Positions 31,182 through 41,897 of a DNA stretch of 64,000 nt are shown here, one piece after another. The DNA comes from Rahnella sikkimica (GTDB taxonomy: Bacteria > Pseudomonadota > Gammaproteobacteria > Enterobacterales > Enterobacteriaceae). The position numbers and the translations under genes are program-made. Position 1 is the first letter of the stretch. Each line of letters begins with the position of its first letter. The notes under the pieces are model-generated. The model was not told the origin of the DNA. It ran no database searches and saw only the letters and a program-made list of their open reading frames with translations. The stretch lies in NCBI RefSeq assembly GCF_002951615.1, contig NZ_CP019063.1, positions 248,001 to 312,000 of the forward strand, given 5' to 3'.

Positions 31182-32726
31182 TCAGCTTTCGATCCAGATT
31201 TTCTCTGCCGCACGGTTACCGCTCAGTGGCATGCCCGGCACGGAGGTGAACCCTTTAATTTTGGAAGAACAACCGTCAAGCGCGTCGGCGTAAAGCGGGA
31301 TCACTTCACTGCCCTGATCGACCAGCATCACCTGAATATCATGGTAAATCTGCTTACGGCGTGCTTCGTCCGGCTCGCCGCGTGCGGCTTTCACCATCGC
31401 GTCGAAGGCCGGAACGTGCCACGCCGATTCATTCCACGACGACTGGCTGGTAAACACCAGAGAAAGCAGTGCATCGGCGGTCGGACGGTTCGCCCAGTTA
31501 GACGACACAAACGCTTTTTTCTGCCAGATATCATTCCAGAACGCGTCATCCGGCACGCGAACCACGTTGAGGTTGATCCCGGCTTTCGCCGCTGATTGCT
31601 GATAAAGCTGACCGGCATCGACCGCGCCGGGGAAACCCGCGTCGGCAACGTTAAGCGTCAGCGGGCCGCTGAACCCGGATTTTTTCCAGTGGAACTGGGC
31701 TTTTTCCGGGTCATACGGACGCTGCGGAATGTCTTTGGCAAAGTAGCGGTTAGACGGGAAAATTGGATTATCGTTGGCAACAGTGCCATAACCGCCCAGC
31801 ACGGTGTCGATAATCTGCTGACGGTCAATGGCATATTTCAGCGCCAGACGGCCATCGACGTTATCAAACGGTGCCAGATTCGACAGGCCAGGGAAGGTGT
31901 AAATCATGCTGTCTTTCGCACGCACCAGTTTCAGGTTCGGCATACGCTCGATACGGCTGACAATGCGCGGATTCACGCGGTTAATCAGGTGCGCAGAACC
32001 GCTAACCAGCGCCGCCACGCGCGCCGTGGAGTCGTTCATCGCCAGCGTTTCGACGGAATCGACATGCCCGCGTTCGCTGTTCCAGTAGTTCGGATTGCGT
32101 TTGGTCAGCGTGGTGACGCCCGGCTGGAATTTCTCCAGAATGAACGCGCCGGTGCCGATGCCTTTGTCGAAGTTTTCATTTTCGGCAGTGATCGCAAAAT
32201 GCACCGCGCTCAGCAGCCAGACAAATTCCACATCCGGTGCCGTCAGTTTGATCGTCACTTCGTGTTCGCCGGTCGCTTCCAGGGAGCTGACGGTGTCCAG
32301 ATAACCTTTCACCGGCGACGTGGATTTCTCGCCGCGGTGGTGATTCAGGGAATACACCACGTCTTTCGCGCCGAGTGAGCGGCCATCGTGGAACTGCACG
32401 CCCTGACGGATTTTCAGCACCCAGGTTTTGCTGCCGTCGGCAGATGACCAGGATTCCGCCAGCGAAGGGGCAAGTCCGGCGCTTTCGTCGATTTCCACCA
32501 GATTATTGAAGACCTGAGAGCCGACGAAATACATGTAGGTTTCGAACCAGAATGCCGGATCGAGACGGTCGGTGCTGGAGGCGTTATCGACGCCCACCAC
32601 TAAATGCCCGCCTTTTTTCGGCTTTTCCGCTTCCGCGGCAAACGCGTTGCCCAGCCACAAAGAATGCGTGGCAGCCGCGATGGAAAGTGCCCCCGCACTT
32701 TTAATAAACGAACGACGATCAATCAT
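31182..32726 (-). CDS. ABC transporter solute-binding protein (SBP_bac_5), Tat signal
   Basis: 514 residues, the peptide/nickel-binding family. It has VFNNLVEID, LAESWSSADGSKTWVLKIRQ and GVQFHDG near residues 75-115. The N-terminus carries DRRSFIKSAG followed by a hydrophobic segment cut near AFA, a Tat signal. It should be the periplasmic receptor of the importer. Ligand not predictable: the family binds peptides, opine-type metallophores, heme or Ni chelates. Second gene of the operon. Confidence 0.92.
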   Translation of the reverse strand: MIDRRSFIKSAGALSIAAATHSLWLGNAFAAEAEKPKKGGHLVVGVDNASSTDRLDPAFWFETYMYFVGSQVFNNLVEIDESAGLAPSLAESWSSADGSKTWVLKIRQGVQFHDGRSLGAKDVVYSLNHHRGEKSTSPVKGYLDTVSSLEATGEHEVTIKLTAPDVEFVWLLSAVHFAITAENENFDKGIGTGAFILEKFQPGVTTLTKRNPNYWNSERGHVDSVETLAMNDSTARVAALVSGSAHLINRVNPRIVSRIERMPNLKLVRAKDSMIYTFPGLSNLAPFDNVDGRLALKYAIDRQQIIDTVLGGYGTVANDNPIFPSNRYFAKDIPQRPYDPEKAQFHWKKSGFSGPLTLNVADAGFPGAVDAGQLYQQSAAKAGINLNVVRVPDDAFWNDIWQKKAFVSSNWANRPTADALLSLVFTSQSSWNESAWHVPAFDAMVKAARGEPDEARRKQIYHDIQVMLVDQGSEVIPLYADALDGCSSKIKGFTSVPGMPLSGNRAAEKIWIES

Positions 32727-32795
32727 GTTTTTCCCCTGTCACTGAGGCGATGACGCCCCTAAATTCAGTCCGTCTGGCGGCTGATGTTTTTGATT

Positions 32796-33698
32796 TTATT
32801 GGCTGAAGGCTTTTTTCAGTGCCGCGATGTGTTCCGGCCCGATACCGCAGCAGCCGCCAACCATCGTTGCGCCCTGCGCCACCCACTCTTCGGCGAATTG
32901 CCGATATCCGGCAGGATCGGTGTCCTGACGCATTTTGCTCAACCCTTCGTTCGCGCCGCGTTTGTTATCCGCAGGCTCAAAAGCGTTGGCATAAACGCCG
33001 ATATCGAGGGAGGTGTTTGCGGCGCGTGCCGCATGAACCGCAGCCGCCATCACTTCCGGTCGGCTACAGTTGAACAATATCGCGCTGGCGGATAAGCGCT
33101 GCACAGCGTCAACCGCCTGTTCGATGGATTCGCCGGAGCGCAGCAGCGCCTGACCGTCATCGTTAAGCTGATCTTGTAATGTAAAAGAGAACCACAGCGG
33201 ACGCGGGTCATCGCCCAGTACGTCCGTCAGCACTTCGCGCACGGCTTCGACCTCGGCAACCGAACTTTGCGTTTCGGCCAGCCAGTAATCCACGGTGTCT
33301 TTGAGATTTTCCACCAGTACTGTCAGCAGCTTTTTCGCCGCAACCGGTTCGAAGAGATCCGGGCGATAGGAGCCGAGAACCGGCGGCAGGGAACCCGCCA
33401 CTTTCACCGGCGTTTTTGCCGCATCCGCCGCTTCACGCGCCAGTTTTCCGGAAAGCGCAATCAGCGCCGCGCCCTGCTCTGCAAAGACGGTTTCGCCCAC
33501 ATGGAAAGGGACGACGGCGTAACTGTTGGTGGTGATCACGTCGGAACCGGCTGCAATAAACGCGTTGTGCGCCCTGCGGACAAATTCCGGTGCCTGGATC
33601 AGCGCCAGCGCCGACCATTCCGGCTGACGAAACGGCGCGCCCATCCGGGCCAGTTCACGGCCCATTCCGCCATCGAGGATTTTAATGTTACTGATCAT
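32796..33698 (-). CDS. Homocysteine S-methyltransferase family protein
   Basis: 300 residues from the ATG at 33698 (GAGG upstream; the frame opens 12 codons earlier). A TIM-barrel methyltransferase with the three zinc Cys: one in FNCSRPE near residue 223 and the pair in GGCCGIGPEHI near 285. The N-terminal LDGGMGRELARMG also fits. The enzyme moves a methyl group from a donor such as S-methylmethionine to homocysteine, giving methionine. It heads the ABC operon, which suggests that what is imported is a methyl donor or a methionine-derived compound. Confidence 0.9.
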   Translation of the reverse strand: MISNIKILDGGMGRELARMGAPFRQPEWSALALIQAPEFVRRAHNAFIAAGSDVITTNSYAVVPFHVGETVFAEQGAALIALSGKLAREAADAAKTPVKVAGSLPPVLGSYRPDLFEPVAAKKLLTVLVENLKDTVDYWLAETQSSVAEVEAVREVLTDVLGDDPRPLWFSFTLQDQLNDDGQALLRSGESIEQAVDAVQRLSASAILFNCSRPEVMAAAVHAARAANTSLDIGVYANAFEPADNKRGANEGLSKMRQDTDPAGYRQFAEEWVAQGATMVGGCCGIGPEHIAALKKAFSQ

Positions 33699-34028
33699 TG
33701 TGTCGCCGCCTCGCGTTTTTCTTATCTGAATCAAACAGTAATTCAGCAGGTAAATGACACTCTACAAAACGAACGTTTAGATGTCTAGATTTCTTAATGG
33801 CTAAAAAAGAGAAAAGCAAACTCGCGATGACGGAATGGTAATAATTATTTACACAGTTAAACTCAATACGTATTATTCTCATTCGCTTTACTAACTAAAC
33901 CTGACCTTTCATCATTCCGGCCTTCTTTTTGGAGGATCCCGGCGGGTCTTGTTCACCCTTTTAAAGCGTTACGAATAACTAAAAGTTGTGGCTAATAAAA
34001 TATAAAATAATCTTCCGGAGATTAATAA
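33699..34028. other. Divergent promoter region between methyltransferase operon and TonB receptor
   Basis: 330 bp, AT-rich. It must hold promoters for both directions. A candidate Fur box is listed separately, and an AT-rich palindrome-like block (GGTAATAATTATTTACAC) lies just to its left. Confidence 0.5.
33868..33886. promoter_or_regulatory. Candidate Fur box
   Basis: On the minus strand GCGAATGAGAATAATACGT matches the 19-bp Fur consensus (GATAATGATAATCATTATC) at 11 positions, including the AATGA-AAT core. It sits between a siderophore-type receptor gene and the ABC operon and could control both. Confidence 0.5.
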
Positions 34029-36245
34029 ATGGTATCCGTTTCAGGGAAAAAGTCAGTTAAATCAAACCGTGGCAGGAATAATAATTTAGGACAGAAACTT
34101 TCACTTTCTGTTATTGCGGTTTTTATTTCATCTTCTTTGCATTCTGCTTATGCCGCCGAAACCACGGCGAATAAAACCGACGATACGGTCGTCGTGACCG
34201 GCCAAAATAACGCTGCGTCTGCCGACACTGCCGCCACCGATTACAGCGTGCCGGTCACCACTGCGGGCACAAAAATGGCGCTGACCACGCGCGACATTCC
34301 GCAGTCTGTCAGTATCATCAGCAAGCAGCGTATGCAGGATCAGCAGTTGCAAACGCTGGGCGATGTGCTGAAAAACACCACAGGCATTCAGGAAAGCGTT
34401 TCGGATCTTGACCGTCGCACCTATTACGCCCGTGGCTTTTTAATCGATAACTACATGGTCGATGGCATTCCGACCACCTTCGACCCGCGCTGGGATCTGG
34501 GTGATTCTCAGTCCGACACCGCGCTTTTCGAACGCATCGAAGTTGTGCGCGGCGCAACCGGCCTGATGACCGGTCCCGGCAATCCGTCTGCTTCGGTAAA
34601 CCAGGTGCGTAAACACGCCGACAGCAAAGAATTCACCGGCAATGTTTCCGCGACTTACGGCAGCTGGAACAAACAACGTTACGTCGCGGATTTATCCACC
34701 CCGCTGAATGAATCCGGCAGCGTGCGTGGTCGCCTGATCACCGGTTATCAGGATCAGAACAGCTACGTTGAACGCTACGGCGCGACCAAAAAATTCGTCT
34801 ACGCCACGGTCGATGCCGACCTGACTGATTCCACCCTGCTTTCTGCGGGCTACGAATTCCAGCAAACCAACACTGACAGCCCGACCTGGGGCGGCATGCC
34901 GCGCTGGTATCTCGACGGCAGCAAAACCGATTACCGCCGTGGCTTTAACTCCGCGCCGGACTGGGCTTACAGCAATAAAGAGACCACTAAACTCTTCACC
35001 ACCCTGAAACAGTCCTTCGATAACGGCTGGCAGGCGACGCTGAACGGCACGCACACTGAATCCCGTATCGACAGTAAAATGATGTACATAGACGGGACTT
35101 TCGATAAAACCACCGGCGTGGGCGAATCCGCTTATGAAGGTTATCCGGTCGTCGCGGGAACCGGCTACAACACCGGGAAACGTAAAGTCGATGGCGTGGA
35201 CGCCTTTGCCAGCGGCCCGTACGAACTGTTTGGCCGTCAGCATGAGCTGATGACCGGCATGAGTTATTCCAAACAGCAAAATACCTATTACAGCGCCTTC
35301 GCCAATGTCTCGACGGAAGAGCTGGGCAACTTTAACAACTACAACAGCCAGTTCCCGGAAACCGACTGGGGCCCGCGCTCTCTGGCTGAGCGGGACGTTA
35401 TCCGCCAGAAATCAGCGTACGTCGCCACGCGTATTTCGCTGGCCGATCCGCTGCACCTGATTGTCGGCGCGCGTTACACCAACTGGAATTCTGACACCCT
35501 GACGGCTCAGATTGAGAAGAACAACATCACGCCATATGCCGGTCTGGTGTTCGATATCAACGATACGTGGTCAACCTACGCCAGCTACACGTCGGTATTC
35601 CAGCCGCAGACTTACCGCGATATCAACGGCGCGTATCTGGCACCGGTTATCGGCAAAAACTACGAAGCGGGCGTGAAATCCGACTGGTTCAACAGCCGCC
35701 TGACCGCGTCCGTTGCGGTGTTCCGCGCGGAGCTGGATAACGTCGCGCAAAGTACCGGCCGCACCATCGAAGGCTCGACCGATACGGCATATGAAGGCAA
35801 AAACGGCACGGTGAGTCGCGGGATTGAATTCGAGCTGAACGGCGCGCTGACCGACAACTGGCAGATGACGTTCGGCGGCACCCGTTACATTGCCGAAGAC
35901 GAAAACAGCGACGCGGTTAACCCGCAACTGCCGCGCACGCAGCTGAAACTGTTCACCAGCTACCGCCTGCCGATGTTGCAGGATCTGACCGTCGGCGGCG
36001 GCGCGAACTGGCAGACGCACGTCTGGCAGGATGTTCCGGGCCCAAGCGGCAACGGCACCCGTTACGCCGAGCAAGGCAGTTACACCGTGGTTAATCTCTT
36101 CAGCCGTTATCAGGTCACGAAACAACTCGCCGTTCAGGCCAACGTGAACAACCTGTTCGACAAAGAATATGACACGAGTGTCAGCCAGTACGTGGTGTAC
36201 GGAGAGCCGAGGAATGTGTCGGTGACAGCGAGTTATAGTTTCTGA
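34029..36245 (+). CDS. TonB-dependent siderophore receptor, FhuE-like
   Basis: 738 residues. A signal peptide ends near HSAYA, and a TonB box (DDTVVVTG) follows. The plug domain contains RDIPQSVSIISKQRM and RRTYYARGFLIDNYMVDG, and the barrel ends in the outer-membrane signature VTASYSF. The plug and barrel motifs resemble the FhuE/FpvA group (ferric coprogen, rhodotorulic acid and pyoverdine-type receptors). CCGGAG lies 8 nt before the ATG. Divergent from the methyltransferase-ABC operon across a candidate Fur box. Confidence 0.92.
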   Translation: MVSVSGKKSVKSNRGRNNNLGQKLSLSVIAVFISSSLHSAYAAETTANKTDDTVVVTGQNNAASADTAATDYSVPVTTAGTKMALTTRDIPQSVSIISKQRMQDQQLQTLGDVLKNTTGIQESVSDLDRRTYYARGFLIDNYMVDGIPTTFDPRWDLGDSQSDTALFERIEVVRGATGLMTGPGNPSASVNQVRKHADSKEFTGNVSATYGSWNKQRYVADLSTPLNESGSVRGRLITGYQDQNSYVERYGATKKFVYATVDADLTDSTLLSAGYEFQQTNTDSPTWGGMPRWYLDGSKTDYRRGFNSAPDWAYSNKETTKLFTTLKQSFDNGWQATLNGTHTESRIDSKMMYIDGTFDKTTGVGESAYEGYPVVAGTGYNTGKRKVDGVDAFASGPYELFGRQHELMTGMSYSKQQNTYYSAFANVSTEELGNFNNYNSQFPETDWGPRSLAERDVIRQKSAYVATRISLADPLHLIVGARYTNWNSDTLTAQIEKNNITPYAGLVFDINDTWSTYASYTSVFQPQTYRDINGAYLAPVIGKNYEAGVKSDWFNSRLTASVAVFRAELDNVAQSTGRTIEGSTDTAYEGKNGTVSRGIEFELNGALTDNWQMTFGGTRYIAEDENSDAVNPQLPRTQLKLFTSYRLPMLQDLTVGGGANWQTHVWQDVPGPSGNGTRYAEQGSYTVVNLFSRYQVTKQLAVQANVNNLFDKEYDTSVSQYVVYGEPRNVSVTASYSF

Positions 36246-36408
36246 TTTTGGCTCATAGAGACTCGCCGTATCGGGCATAACCGGTACGGTGAGCTCTTAA
36301 CTCAAGTCAAGACCTTGGGTTGCAACCAAACAACTTTGGAACGGCAGCCTGGCGTAAATTTCGGTTTTTTAATTGCGGTGATCGCTCAGCGGCTCTCGCC
36401 GAAACCGA
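36246..36408. other. Region between TonB receptor and repeat copy A
   Basis: An imperfect hairpin (about 36259-36294) just past the receptor stop may end its transcript. No gene seen. Confidence 0.35.
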
Positions 36409-36625
36409 CCAAAAGGGGAAAAGCGTTTCCCCTTTTGGATTTCCCCACGCTTTTTCAACACGCGCTGCCGCTCGCTGGTTATGTTTCAGCACCTCTTGCT
36501 ATTGCCGCGAAAACTTGCCGCTGCGCGGTACCTTCATTTCGGTCTTCGAGCCTTTTGGTCTCGAAACACTCATTCAGCAAGCTTTCTGAAAGCGGCTGGC
36601 TGCTTTTTCAATTCAAAAGCAGCCT
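36409..36625. repeat. CDI-island repeat, copy A
   Basis: A perfect 13-bp palindrome, CCAAAAGGGGAAA / TTTCCCCTTTTGG with a 4-nt loop (36409-36438), is followed by a segment shared with copy C at 45858-46017. The shared part runs from CTCGCTGG and TATGTTTCAG through TCATTTCGGTCTTCGAGCC to TTCAATTCAAAAGCAGCCTG. It lies at the left end of the island, just past the immunity gene of the last orphan module. Confidence 0.8.
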
Positions 36626-36757
36626 GCATAAATCTTTCGAATTACATAACGATTGGCCGCTTTCAAAAATACATCTGCTGCAAGCACATGGAACGTAAGA
36701 TTCTCTGACAAATACAGAATGTTAAAATCCGTCAAGATAGATATGACTGAGTTTATG

Positions 36758-37021
36758 CTAAGAAGCAACGCCTCTAAGAGCACCTGGTTTTACGATTAGA
36801 AGATCATCCTTTTCTCGTCTTTTGCATTGTTTAGCAAAATCTACTGCCATGGCAGGATTACTCAGAAAGATATTATACTCGCTTTCACTTATCTCATAAT
36901 ATTCTTCATAATCAATCATATGATTGGTTACAGGAATGGACAGATAATATCGAGCAGTCTCTGTTTCAATTCCAATAGAATATCTTTCCTCTCTGCTAAA
37001 AAAAACGTCTTCAAATTTCAT
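36758..37021 (-). CDS. Putative immunity protein of orphan CdiA module 1
   Basis: 87 residues, acidic (many Glu and Tyr), AT-rich, no signal peptide. It starts 9 bp after the stop of the orphan cdiA 3' end, the usual place and spacing of a cdiI gene. Family not recognised; cdiI sequences vary with the toxin. It should bind and block the toxin encoded by the last 150 or so codons of that fragment. Confidence 0.65.
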   Translation of the reverse strand: MKFEDVFFSREERYSIGIETETARYYLSIPVTNHMIDYEEYYEISESEYNIFLSNPAMAVDFAKQCKRREKDDLLIVKPGALRGVAS

Positions 37022-37030
37022 TAAATTATC

Positions 37031-40000
37031 TCATCTAAATTTAACAGGAGAAACCGTGTAATCACTGGGTAATATACTCCCCGCATCAATCACTGCTTCG
37101 GCGTTATTGTTTGGTAGTATCCCTCCCGGTACCCAAAATTCATTCACACCGGCCTCATTTCCAGAAGGAATCCGTAGATTAAAATCACCAGGTTTAGGGA
37201 TGTCAACACGTACAACATTACCTGTAGAAAAGAAGCCGGAAGGTAAACCTAATGATTGCTCCAGTTTCGCTGCATCTCCATTTGCATACTTCATTAACAT
37301 ATCAGCTTCTGTTTTAGACAAAACGAAGGACGTGCCATCAATTTGACCAATGCCATACTTATTAAAGTTAGTTTCCTTCATGAACTTCGTCGCTCCCTCA
37401 TCGAACAATGCCAAATGCTGAGAAATATATTCCGGGGTCATATACGCAGCCGGATCAGGTCTTTGCCCTGGTGGGGTGGACAATATTTCGCTAGTACCGG
37501 GCACAGTCCCTGTCGCGGCAGTAGATTCCACCCGAAATCCATTCCACACACCAAGACCTAGTGCCCCCATTTGGGAAAACCCGTAGATTGATTCTGAGTA
37601 CTCTGGAGAGACTCCCAACCCTTCCAGCAAATACGCACCGCTGGTTTTTTGGTTGACACCAGACAAGAAGGTATTAAAACCTGCATTCGCCGTATCCAGC
37701 CCTGAGGCTGCCAGATAACTGCCTGCCAGACAAGCTACACCCGCGCTGGTAGTGCATATTGCCGCGCCACTTACCGCCTGGAGTTCTCCTGCGGTAAATT
37801 GCGTCAAACCACTTAAACGTGTCCCCACACCATAGTGAGACAGCGCATCACCGGTTTGATCGCTGACCGAATACCCGAACATTGGCAGACTGGCACTGGC
37901 ATTACTGCCCATGGCATAAATCAGTTGGCTGCCGCTCTGAGATGACAGTTGCGCACGTTCTGCTGCATACGCATCGCTGTTACCTAACTGCTCCAGCGCC
38001 AGCGCTTTCACATAATCCGGAGAACCTTCCGCAAACTCAGCAGAACATTTCACCAGCGCACAGGCCGCTGCTTTCAGACGCGCTTCTTTGTCTTTATCCC
38101 CTCCGGACAATTGCTGGATTCGGGCCACTTCATCAGGGTGCAATTGCCGGTTATAACGTTCCGCATCCAGTGAGATGGCTGCGCCAGATTGTGCACCGGT
38201 TGTTCCGCCAATAATTCCGCCAATTGCACTACCACTTAACGTGGCGGCCCACTGGGTGATGGCCCCTCTTTCATTGCGGTCCAGTTGCGTGTTGTTGCTC
38301 AGATAAGTATCGACCATCTGACTAAACGCTTCGCTGCTCATCCCGGCCAGCCCGCCTGCCAGCGCATTACCGCCACCGAAACTTGCCTGGATTGCCCCTA
38401 TCACACCGTGAATAGCGGCTTTTTCGGGGCTATCCGGCCCCCAACCCATTGCCTCACCAAGATTACCGGCGGCCGAGTTCGCCATCTGCCCGAATACCGC
38501 CGCGAGTTCCTGTTGCTCGGCAATTTTCTTCTCATCAAAAATTTTATCGATATGACCATTAGCGTTGTCGGTATCACGGCTTAAACCTGCAATATCCTGC
38601 GTCTGCTTCGCGCCATCTCGGATCACGATACTGCCCGCAGCAATGGCCGATTGTGTTGTACCTGAAGCGTCACCGCTACTCTTCACACCAATAACAGGGA
38701 CAACACCCCCGCCGTTAGCCCGCTCGCCTTTATCATTTTTTTCCGACGAGAAACCCGCGGCAAGACCTTGGCTACTGGCGCTGTACTGCGCTTCATTATT
38801 AATGTTGCTCCAGCCCAACGAACCGGTATCAAGCAAGTTCTTATCTGCCGTCGCGGTACTGGCTATGACTGCACCATCCAGCTGAGTATGGTTGCCGACT
38901 GTAATATCAAACCCTTTATCGCCGGCAAATAGCCCGCTTTGCTCACCGACACTGGCATAGTCGCTGTCGGTTTTGCTTTTATTAATGCTTAATGAGGCCG
39001 AACCGGTCATTGACCCGAAAGTGAAACTAGCGCCACCACTCACACTTTTCTGCTGGCTGTGGTACTCGTCAGTATCCTGCAGGCTGCTAATCGTAAGGTC
39101 GCGTCCTACCTCAGCTGTGATTTTTTCACCCAATACCTGCGCACCGGAGATAACCGTATCCCGCCCGCTGCTGAGGCTAAGCGCGTCACTGGCGCTGACA
39201 CGGGAATTAACATACTCGGTACTCTTACCGTCAGCCGTTCCTTTTGATTGGTAGCCACTGGCTGAGACACCAATTCCTGTCTCCTGACCCAGCGATATAT
39301 GCACACCGACGTTCCAGCCGCTGCTGTTATTCTTACTGGTTTGCTCGGTATTGTTAGATGCGGCATCCAGCAGCAGGTCATTCTTCGCCACAAGGGTGAC
39401 ATTATTGCCTGTGACACCACTGCCGCTGATATGAAGATCACCGCTGGTACCTTTATTACCTGTTGCCACCAGCGTTGTATTCCCGCCTGCGCTGAGGGTG
39501 CTGCCGCGTACCTGATTTTGTGTGGAACTGGATTCAGATGAGCTTTTACTCGAACCTACGCTTATTTCCACCTTAACGGCGTTCAGATTGCCCTGGGCTA
39601 CATCCGTCGCCATGGAAGAGGCACCCGCGACAGCTATCCAGGCATTATCTGCCGCCTGCACTGCATAAAGCGTTTTCAGCCGTTCGTCGCTGACCTCCCC
39701 ACTCCGTTTCAGTGTGCTGTTCGCTGCTAGAATGGCATCGGTCACCGGGCTGGACACTGACAATGTCAGACCGCTCTTTTTCTGCTCGTAACTCTCTTTA
39801 CGTCTCAATAAATTGTTACCGGGGTCAACCACTATTTCACCCGCGACAACATTGAGATTTTTATCGGCAATCACATCCGCGCCGCTGATATGTGCTTTTT
39901 CACCCGCGACAATATTTGCGTTACCGCCGGTTGAACCAATAGTGCTTACACTCTGACTCTGAGTGGCACCATCTTCATTGAGTTGATGTCGCGATTGTGC

Positions 40001-41508
40001 GCTGCCGATGGTGACACCAAAGCCTCCCGTGCCCATCAGCCCGCTCTTTTTAGTCTCACTCAGGCGATAACTGGAACTGGTATCAGTGGCGGCAACGATA
40101 TCGACATTGTTCCCCGCTTTAAGCGTCACATCCCCGTCACCGACCACCGACGAGCCTTTAACCGTCAGGTCCTGACCGGCAACAATGGATACCCTGTCGC
40201 CACTGAGCTGCGAGGCTTTTTCCGTGGTGGAATAATCCTCTTTGACGGTGTGCGTGGTGGTGCTGGAGAAGAGATGTTTCTTGGTTTTGGTCTGTTCGTC
40301 GTAGCTGTACTGGCTTTCCTGGGCGGTGGTGATATTGACGTCGCGACCGGCGTTCAGGGCCAGGTCACCGGTGGCCTGGACTTGCGCAGCTTGTGTCGTA
40401 ATGTCACGTCCGGCGGCAATGGTCGTACTCCCGCCGCTCACCACTGCCGTCCCTTCCTGCCCGACATTTTCACGGATACTTACGCTTTTATTGCCGTGGG
40501 TTTCGCTGTAGGTGCTGGTCTGCTGGGCGTTCAGGTTGACGTCGCGACCCGCGCTGAGTGAGGCGTTAAGGTCGGCGGTCAGCTGCGCCGCCTGCGAGTT
40601 GAGGTCACGGCCTGCGCTGAACGTCAGGTCACCGCCGCTGCTCACCACCGTGCGGGTGGCGTTGTTATCGTCTGCTTTATTTTTACCGCTGGTCTGATGG
40701 CTGCTTTTGTCCATCGCGTCGAGATTGATGTCATTCACCGCCGCCAGCGTGGTGTCACCTTTAGCTGTCACGGCACTGCCTGCGACCGTCAGGTTGTTAC
40801 CCGCGCTGGCCGACATACTGCCGCCCGCGCTGACTTCGCTGGCCTGGCTGCCGGTGGTCTGTGCGCTCGTTTTCGCCGTCGATTTGCTGGTGCTCAGCGC
40901 ATTGCCGGTGATGTTGATATCGTTGAGTGCGACCAGCTGCAAATCGCTCCCGGCGCTGAGTTTTGCGCCGGTGTTGTTGATGCTATTGCCCGCCGTCAGG
41001 GCAAGCCCGCCGGTGGCCGAAATGCTGGCGACATCACCGGTCTGGGTATCACTGAACGTCAGCTGTGAGGTTTTATTTTTACTGGTCGTCGGCGCGGCAA
41101 CCCACTGCTGCGCCTGCGTGACGTTATTGATGTCGCCGCTGACCGAAGCCAGGGCGACAGTTTGTCCGGCAATCGAGGAACCGATGTTATTGATATCCCC
41201 CAGCGCGCTCAGTTGCAGGCTGCCGTTGGATGCAATCAGCCCCGCGTTCAGGTTATCCAGTGAGCTGCTGCTTTTCGCCGCCAGCTGCGTTTGTGCCTGA
41301 AGCGTGCTGCCGGCGTTGACGATATGACCCGCGTCGAGATTGACGGTATTCCCGGAAATCACGCTGCCGGTCACCGCATGAGTATCGTTAGCCGAGAGAT
41401 AGAGTTTTGGCGCAAGCACGGTCTGGCCGTTGACGGTGGTTTTTTCCCACCAGACGATACTTTTGGTCAGCGCCAGGTCAGAACCGGTGCCGCCGACGTA
41501 GCGGTTAC
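37031..41508 (-). pseudogene. cdiA: Orphan cdiA 3' fragment with unassigned C-terminal toxin (module 1)
   Basis: About 1,490 codons matching the 3' half of the main cdiA (from [20 protein letters not shown] on), without signal peptide or secretion domain. The first 1.2 kb is almost identical to the main gene, apart from a 93-bp in-frame deletion between GCGCC repeats. After the filamentous repeats comes a non-VENN pretoxin region (AERYNRQLHPDEVARIQQLS). The C-terminal domain contains FMKETNFNKYGIGQIDGTSF and NEFWVPGGILPNNNAEAVID and ends PVKFR. I do not recognise its activity. It cannot be secreted alone but could recombine into the main gene. Confidence 0.8.
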
Positions 41509-41564
41509 GCGGAAAAAGGCAGCTATACGCTGGTTAATCTCTTCAGCCGTTGGCCGTTCAGGCC
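41503..41564 (+). pseudogene. 60-bp scrap of a TonB receptor gene
   Basis: Plus-strand codons for YAEKGSYTLVNLFSR match the C-terminal barrel of the receptor at 34029 (YAEQGSYTVVNLFSR). The DNA match is close, then 20 bp are missing, then GCCGTTCAGGCCAA matches again. It joins the orphan cdiA fragment at a shared GTTAC. Confidence 0.55.
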
Positions 41565-41655
41565 AAGATCGTGGGCACCGGCCCACACCGGGTTAAGGGG
41601 CATAAACGCTATCCTTAACAATCCTGCGTTTTTAACTGCGCGCTATCGCCGGGAC
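41562..41655. repeat. CDI-island repeat, copy B (partial)
   Basis: Shares CACCGGCCCACACCGGGTTA and the following palindrome region plus AACTGCGCGCTATC with copy C. The palindrome arms are GTTAAGG (41592-41598) and CCTTAAC (41613-41619) with a mismatched inner part. It lies upstream of orphan module 1. Confidence 0.75.
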
Positions 41656-41897
41656 GACGGACATGTCGCACAAGTGGGTGGCGCAAATCCCGACACTTCG
41701 TGCTTCCTTCACCCGTAGCCTATGGTCTCCGACACGATCACTTCAGCAGGATTTCAAACTCAGCCAGTGATGTTGGAAGGGGTAATTGGGATGCTGGAGT
41801 TCAGTTGAGTTATGGACTGGATCGTTTTGGCATAAACGTGTTTTTGGTGTGCTAACATCTCAGGCATCGCCTCACGTCAAACTTATTTAGGGCAATC
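41656..41897. other. Intergenic region upstream of kptA
   Basis: About 240 bp, no gene seen; must hold the kptA promoter. AGGG lies 5 nt before the kptA ATG. Confidence 0.4.

Noticed and set aside
36315..36708. Plus-strand frames of 75-127 codons over repeat copy A (and 45784-46026 over copy C)
   Set aside because: The similarity between the two frames comes from the DNA repeat; no ribosome-binding site, and the palindrome lies inside. Treated as a repeat, not a gene.
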